A DNA stretch of 35,179 nt, from contig NMRA01000110.1 of the NCBI GenBank assembly GCA_002633005.1, forward strand, positions 901,552-936,730, given 5' to 3'. Below, piece by piece: positions 30,043-35,179 of the stretch. The notes beneath the pieces are model-generated. The model saw only the letters and a list, made by a program, of their open reading frames with translations, was not told where the DNA came from and did no database searches. Position 1 is the stretch's first letter; every line of letters starts with the position of its first letter. A program made the translations under genes and the position numbers. The DNA is from Phoronis australis (lineage: Eukaryota; Phoronida; Phoronidae).

Positions 30043-30484
30043 TTTTAAAATAATTTTCTTTCCGTTTTCCCGCCTTCGCCACTAGTGCTAAACTTGCCGT
30101 CTGCTCTTCAAGTACAGGCTTTGACCGCACAATGGCTTCCTGAAGCATACCCTTCAGTTGCCCGTATTTCAACAGAGCGTTAGTGTCTCTTGCCGCTTCA
30201 AATCTGTGTTTGAGTTCAATAATTATCCTCAGCATTTGATCACAGTAGTCTCGTAATTCCTCGCATTCTTTCACTAGTTGTTCGTCTAATTTATCACCGG
30301 TGGCCGCGTTCGTACCATCCCGCCTGGCGAACGACGGAAGTTCGTGCAGGTTTCGACCCTGCCCGTCAACGAAGACCCACTCTTCATTCTCGTCCCCACT
30401 ATCTTTGCTTTTTCTCCGTTCTGTCATTTTCATGATAGCCTTGAATCTCTCTGGAAAAAAGTCGAAATTAATAAAGAAGTCCAT
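30043..30484 (-). CDS. Unrecognised charged, helical protein, first coding exon
   Basis: The minus-strand frame starts at ATG 30484-30482, with a strong context (G at -3, G at +4): MDFFINFDFFPERFKAIMKM. A Ser/Glu/Asp-rich segment and EEWVFVDGQGRNLHELPSFA follow. A long predicted helix then runs from DKLDEQLVKECEELRDYCDQ through LRIIIELKHRFEAARDTNAL to KGMLQEAIVRSKPVLEEQTA, and the exon ends KRKENYFK at a consensus donor (gtaagt, plus 30037-30042). The exon ends in phase 1, which fits the exon at 25389. Reading on without splicing adds only S-K before a stop. An alternative start is MKM at 30433, reached if an intron ends at the ttttttccag at 30461-30451; no good donor was seen for such an intron. 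With exon 2 the product is about 222 residues, probably cytoplasmic or nuclear, without signal peptide. Function unknown. Confidence 0.6.
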
Positions 30485-30627
30485 GTCGTATAAGTAAAAC
30501 TCCAAATTATGAACGCTACATACACATGTACCCAACTTCGTGATTTTTGTTAAACGCGATGATTGCTATTTCATGAATTGCCGTTAAAATAACCGAAAAT
30601 AACATCTTTCTGTAGAGATAGCGGCGG

Positions 30628-30634
30628 TTTTATA
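30628..30634 (-). promoter_or_regulatory. TATA box of the minus-strand gene
   Basis: TATAAAA on the minus strand lies about 145 bp upstream of the preferred ATG (30484), so transcription would start near 30600. The leader then holds two tiny upstream ORFs (ATG AAA TAG and ATG TGT ATG TAG). A TGAGTCA (AP-1-like) motif occurs just upstream at about 30663. Confidence 0.5.
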
Positions 30635-30669
30635 GCTCACTTTAATGAGCGATTGCTTTTTGTGAGTCA

Positions 30670-33600
30670 TCTCATACAGCTGATCACTGTGAGACCAATT
30701 ACTGGCGTTTATTGGCTTGGTACCTTACGACAGGAAGTTAAGAGATTTTCAGCAAAATGACGCGTTTCACTGACAGTGACGCTTGCAATCAGGCAGAACG
30801 TGACACAGGTTTTTGATTGACCACGAGAGTCGAACGGGCTGACACGGAAGCCGCATACATTCAGCAGCGCCGAAAACGACCAATCAGATGACCGTCTGTG
30901 CGAACGAAATGCGGATTTACGTCATTGATTAACATGTACATCTACTAATTATAAGTAAATTCAATATACCTCAACGTCATGTGACGCGAGTTTCACGGCC
31001 AAGTTGAAGGTTCAGTAGCGTTGTGTTCTGCCGGTCGACGCGTCCCACCCCATGAACCCACAGTGCAAACCATAGGACCAAACCGGCACGTGAGCGACAC
31101 ACTTAATTACTTTAATATGGGTCTCAGAACTGTTAATACAAGCACGGGTACATAGCTACCTACTGTATGCATACAACTAGCAGCAGAGATCTAACGGGCA
31201 GCTTGATGCATTGGACAACTGAAAGGGTATAGGTGGACTTGGTTCACCCACTCACCAAACGTGCTCTGACCCAAAACACGAATGTCCGAATGCCAAGGGC
31301 GTTCGACGCACGGATTTCACAAAACACAAGTAGCGCACCAACTTTTTACTAACATTTAGTTAATTTACAAAAGTCAGCGTGAAACAATATGTAAACACGG
31401 ATTAGCTATCATAACGTATTGCAAGCACACCAAGGATTTTCATTCATGTAGTCATCACCGTAATGACAAATGAAATTGGTACACATGAAGGATCAGTTTG
31501 AAAAAGATAAATTTGGAACGCCAGACAAAGTATATCAGGCTTTGCTTATAGTGCCAGCAAGCAGCACTAAAGTTTATTTTGTCTTTTTCAAGTTATTCTC
31601 ATTTGTATGTTTTTGATGAAGCCATTTTCAGCTCCCCAACTTCAATGACACTCGTAATTTGAGAAAAGGACATAAACAATTCTCTGACTGGCGTGACGTC
31701 ATTAAAGACCAGCTACTAAATATGAACAGATTGTTTTTAACGTGCATTTATAAGTGATAAATTAATAGCCGACTGTCAACCAGAAAAACACCGAGTTCAA
31801 ATCACCGTAAACAGTTTCCCTTGAAACCGATAAAAAGTGATGAATCAAAAACTAATTTCGTTTCAATGAATGAGGACATTCTACACGTTGATGACTGAGC
31901 AATGATAGTACAGTGAGTCACGTGACAGGAAAACAGTTTAAACAAAATGATGTAAACACGATTGTCATTATAACAAAAAGGAAATTACTTGTTGATCGTT
32001 TCTTGGATTTTACAATCTAAATGGAGATTTGGTTGATGAGCTATTACTTAAATTATAATGAAGCGGAAAATATATTTCGTGAAAATTCTCGCGGCTCTTT
32101 ATTAATAGCTACATGTACAGGACTGATTAAAAATACAGACTATATAAAAACACAACGGTAATGAGTAAGAGGATGCAGTCCATTGTTTTGAGAGGCCTGA
32201 CTTGCAATACTGCTTCCAGTGTACAGTACTATCTACAAGTTGAGATTGTACCTGGCAATTCAGAACAGACACAACGGCCTGTAAAAACTCAAGCAGCCAG
32301 GTTTGCCTGTGAACACGGGGTATCCGATTATACAATGTACTTCGACATGACGCTCTGATGGGAAATAGCGGTACGGTAGACACCTATTAGACAACCAGTA
32401 CTACATGTATAAAACGCTACTATCCTGATAGACAGGTACATGTATATGTATAGTAGAACAATTAAGTCACACGTATGATAAGATTCCTTTGCCATGAGTC
32501 GTACTCCTCAAGATATCGCATATTTGAACAATACAATAGTTGAATTACTATACAGAGCGCACTGAATTGCAAAACAGAGATGTTTGTAATGTGTTCAAGG
32601 TACTGTAGGACATTATAGACAAGTCTGCGTATTTAGGAAAAACATCGCCAAAACGCTTAATTTTAACTCAGCAGAATTCGTGGAGTTGAAAGCCCGTTAA
32701 ATTTGGTTTTGACCTTTTACCGATCTACCATTGGCTTACGCGAACAAAATACACATTTTTATAAATTTTATCGAAAAATAAAAGTACGTTCATAGGAAAG
32801 CAAGGGTATCAATCCATGGGCAAATTTTATTTGGTAAAATGTTCAAATGTCAAAAAATGATGGTTCAGTTTTATAAATAATAGTATCGTTTTCGTTTGAG
32901 TCGAATTTTGATGTCTTCAGTGGATGCCGTACACCATGTGTTAGGACGTGATACGGAGTCTTCCGCTAGTAGTCAACTGACGTAAGCGGAAAGAGCATTG
33001 TATGTTATAACTCCAGCAGTGTACATGTACTTATGCAGCACTGTTGTCGTACTTAAGACGGCCAAAGGGGGCAATTTCAAGTCACTACTCAAATTAAATG
33101 TCAGGGTTCATTTTAGAAAAAGCGGGCATGGGTCAATTGACCAACGAGGCCTCAAATTTAGAGAATATGTGATTCACGTTAACCTTTCTCTCAATTTTTA
33201 ATTTGATTTTTTTAGGAGTAGATTCTTTCTAGCGTGATTTCGTCCGTTTTCTCAGTGTTGTGTTACCGATGATTGGCACTGAGCGTGTTGCTTTCGTTGG
33301 TCCCGTGTTCTACACTCCTACATTTAACTCTACATGCATACGTTTTGAACGTATTATTGAACTCCACCATTGATTCAACATGTTCTTGTAATGTTATTCA
33401 CAAAAGTTAGCATCCACAAAAGCCCAGTCATATCGCAGTGCCATTCTTGTCAAGATCCACCCCCGGAGTAGTTTTTATCCCATAGAAGAGGTTTTAAGGA
33501 ACCGTGGCGCTCAGAAGTGTGCTTTTTCGACAAAGTTCTCCGCAAAATGGTTTCTCTTTGGAAATGCAGAGCTCTACAAAAGATTCCTTTCTCCAACTAT

Positions 33601-35179
33601 ACAGATCTGTTGAAGCGTTTTCCATTTATTTTAATAATATTTTTTTTGCAATTTTGACAACACAGCGTCTTTTATATTGTTTCAGACTTAATGAAATAAA
33701 AGCCATCCACTGTCCAACAAACCTCATGAAATGGTTGGGTTTTTGGAATTGCCTAAAAAGTGTGGTTCAATTTTTTAAGTAAGCTCTCTTTTAATGTTTC
33801 ATATTTTTCGACTACACCCTTTAAGTGGGATTCTGATTTTCCACATACATGTGCACTTCCGATAAAATTAATCCGAGTACCCCGGGGATTGTTTCACATT
33901 GTCGTAGTAATTTCAGATTTGAAAAGTACACGTAGCCCCATTCCCTCTGTACATGTTTTGCTGAGCGCGTTTCCGACTGGACAGTGCGAGAAGAGATATA
34001 ATTTCACAACGTCATAACTTCACTGAAATGTAATATGGGAAGAGGAAGCCTGGTGTCAATGAGACGTCACCGACATATATGATGACCACTGAGCGTTCTT
34101 CCCGGATGAGAGAGTGTTTTTTAATTAACCTCGTCCGACAGCGGATCCAGGGGGTGCTTGAGTGGTGTTAGGTCTAAGTCGATAGTTTTCTGCCGACTGA
34201 AAGGTCTGCGTGGAGAAGCATATGCACAGAAAACATGACAATACGAAAATGAGACGCTACTAAGACCTCAAAATGTCTGTTGATTGCGCAGGGCCAGCTG
34301 ATTTTTTTTGTCATTTTCCCAAGCGTATGGCGAAGTGCGTTACTGCCAAATTTGCATCAATGTTATGGCAATTATCTAAAAGACGGTCCCCGAAACTGCC
34401 AACCCGATTATCCTCATACCTCTGAGTGATCCAGTTCGTCGATGCAGTGCCTGTTCAGGAGAAACGCTGTTAATCTCTGCTGTCGAACACCTTCAACATC
34501 GACCACTTATTTGTACGCAGCGCAAGCACTGAAGACGACCAATCAATTGTTCTTTAACCGTAGAAGAATTCGTCACCCTTCCCTGCGTTTCGGAAGTTGT
34601 ACGAACAATAGGCGCGCTCACTTTACAGCATAACGACATCCAGTCAACTATACCCGTCATGTTACCCGGTGAGGCAGAAATTTATGGGAAAAGATCGATA
34701 GATTGTGTTCATTGCTTGAACTTTGTTGTCTTATGGGTATTGACGGTTCCATTAAATATTGATGTTACCGTGACCCAGACAGCCAAGCACGTGACACTTA
34801 CAAATCGTTAGATCATTTTTATTCTGCTATGTGCTGTAAGGTCGCACAGTGACCATCGATCGTCGACGAACATGTACACCTAGCTGTAATAAAACTGCAG
34901 CCCTCCGAATTCTAAAAGCCCGTAATGACAGAATTTGAAAACTTACCGTGTACATGTGATACGCCAACTTTAGGCCGATGCGTTCAAATCCAAAATAATG
35001 CATCAACCCTAGACAATATTCAAACGTGGTTCATATACATACCTATACACGCATGCGCCTTAGCTTCACTTGCACGTGCAGGTGTAAACTCATAAAGTTG
35101 TATTTCGCCCTGTGTAGTTGGCTAAAAACCATGCGCGCACCCAGGTGGGAGGAGGGGGGGAGGGCTCGGGGGGCTCCGA
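30670..35179. other. Intergenic, no convincing gene; G-rich right edge
   Basis: Open frames of 60-93 codons (32102-32383 minus, 33504-33782 plus, 33760-34017 plus, 34442-34633 plus) show no motifs, leader peptides or good splice sites. Features of note are TGACGTCA at 31694-31701, a hAT-end-like gcggatccaggggg at about 34141-34155, and a G-rich run (ggaggggggg...ggggggctcc) from 35149 to the end. Confidence 0.4.
34139..34158 (+). mobile_element. hAT-end-like remnant (cagcggatccagggggt)
   Basis: The sequence acagcggatccagggggtgc resembles hAT termini (CAG.GGCGGATCCAGGGGG) and the ends of the element at 20092-20251. A partner end was not found. Confidence 0.3.

Noticed and set aside
1-35179. 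CRISPR arrays, bacterial operons, tRNA or rRNA genes
   Set aside because: No spaced identical repeats, no Shine-Dalgarno-led gene rows, and no convincing tRNA B-box or rRNA segment. The splice structure and mobile elements are animal-like.

Overview
The window reads as nuclear DNA of an animal, most likely a marine invertebrate. Coding exons are short, bounded by GT-AG introns and far apart. Recognisable remains include a non-LTR retrotransposon, a Polinton/Maverick-type protease, a PHD-finger fragment and small inverted-repeat elements. Non-coding DNA is AT-rich and full of short palindromes such as TACATGTA and ACGTCA. A deuterostome (cephalochordate, hemichordate or echinoderm) is my best guess from the style of the DNA, but the sequence alone does not prove it. 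A 151-base assembly gap lies at 5662-5812.

The left 20.8 kb is a plus-strand cluster of exons for small secreted WxxW proteins (Pfam Mucin2_WxxW, the CysD module of gel-forming mucins and CILP). Each domain is split at one conserved phase-0 intron into a 77-80 nt 'front' exon (W-x-x-W to G-D-x-E) and a 'back' exon carrying six or seven cysteines and the stop codon. I find four back exons (1177, 9948, 12656, 20366), three front exons (9491, 10950, 16308) and one signal-peptide/propeptide exon (7105-7288). The best-supported gene joins 7105-7288, 9491-9570 and 9948-10214 into a 176-residue secreted protein with a dibasic KR site before the WxxW domain. Front exon 10950 has lost the first Trp and would form a TAG if joined to the only visible signal exon. 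Back exons 1177 and 20366, with their 3' UTRs, are recent duplicates. The cluster is either a tandem gene family or one locus with alternative front/back cassettes.

The right part (about 25-30.6 kb) holds an unrecognised minus-strand gene with two supported exons (30484-30043 and 25389-25163). They splice in phase to about 222 residues rich in charged helix, and a TATA box lies at 30634-30628. Its 4.65 kb intron holds an antisense 5'-truncated LINE (25862-26780) and an imperfect inverted-repeat element (27082-27552).

Other structure: heat-shock-element clusters at 5384-5599 and 16667-16770 (the second with a TATA box, LTR-like), a 1.17 kb inverted-repeat element (11189-12359), a 160 bp hAT-like miniature element with 5 bp flanking repeats (20092-20251), several minisatellites, and a dispersed GGGTCG-rich repeat near 2.3-3.0 kb. 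From 30.7 kb to the end I see no convincing gene.
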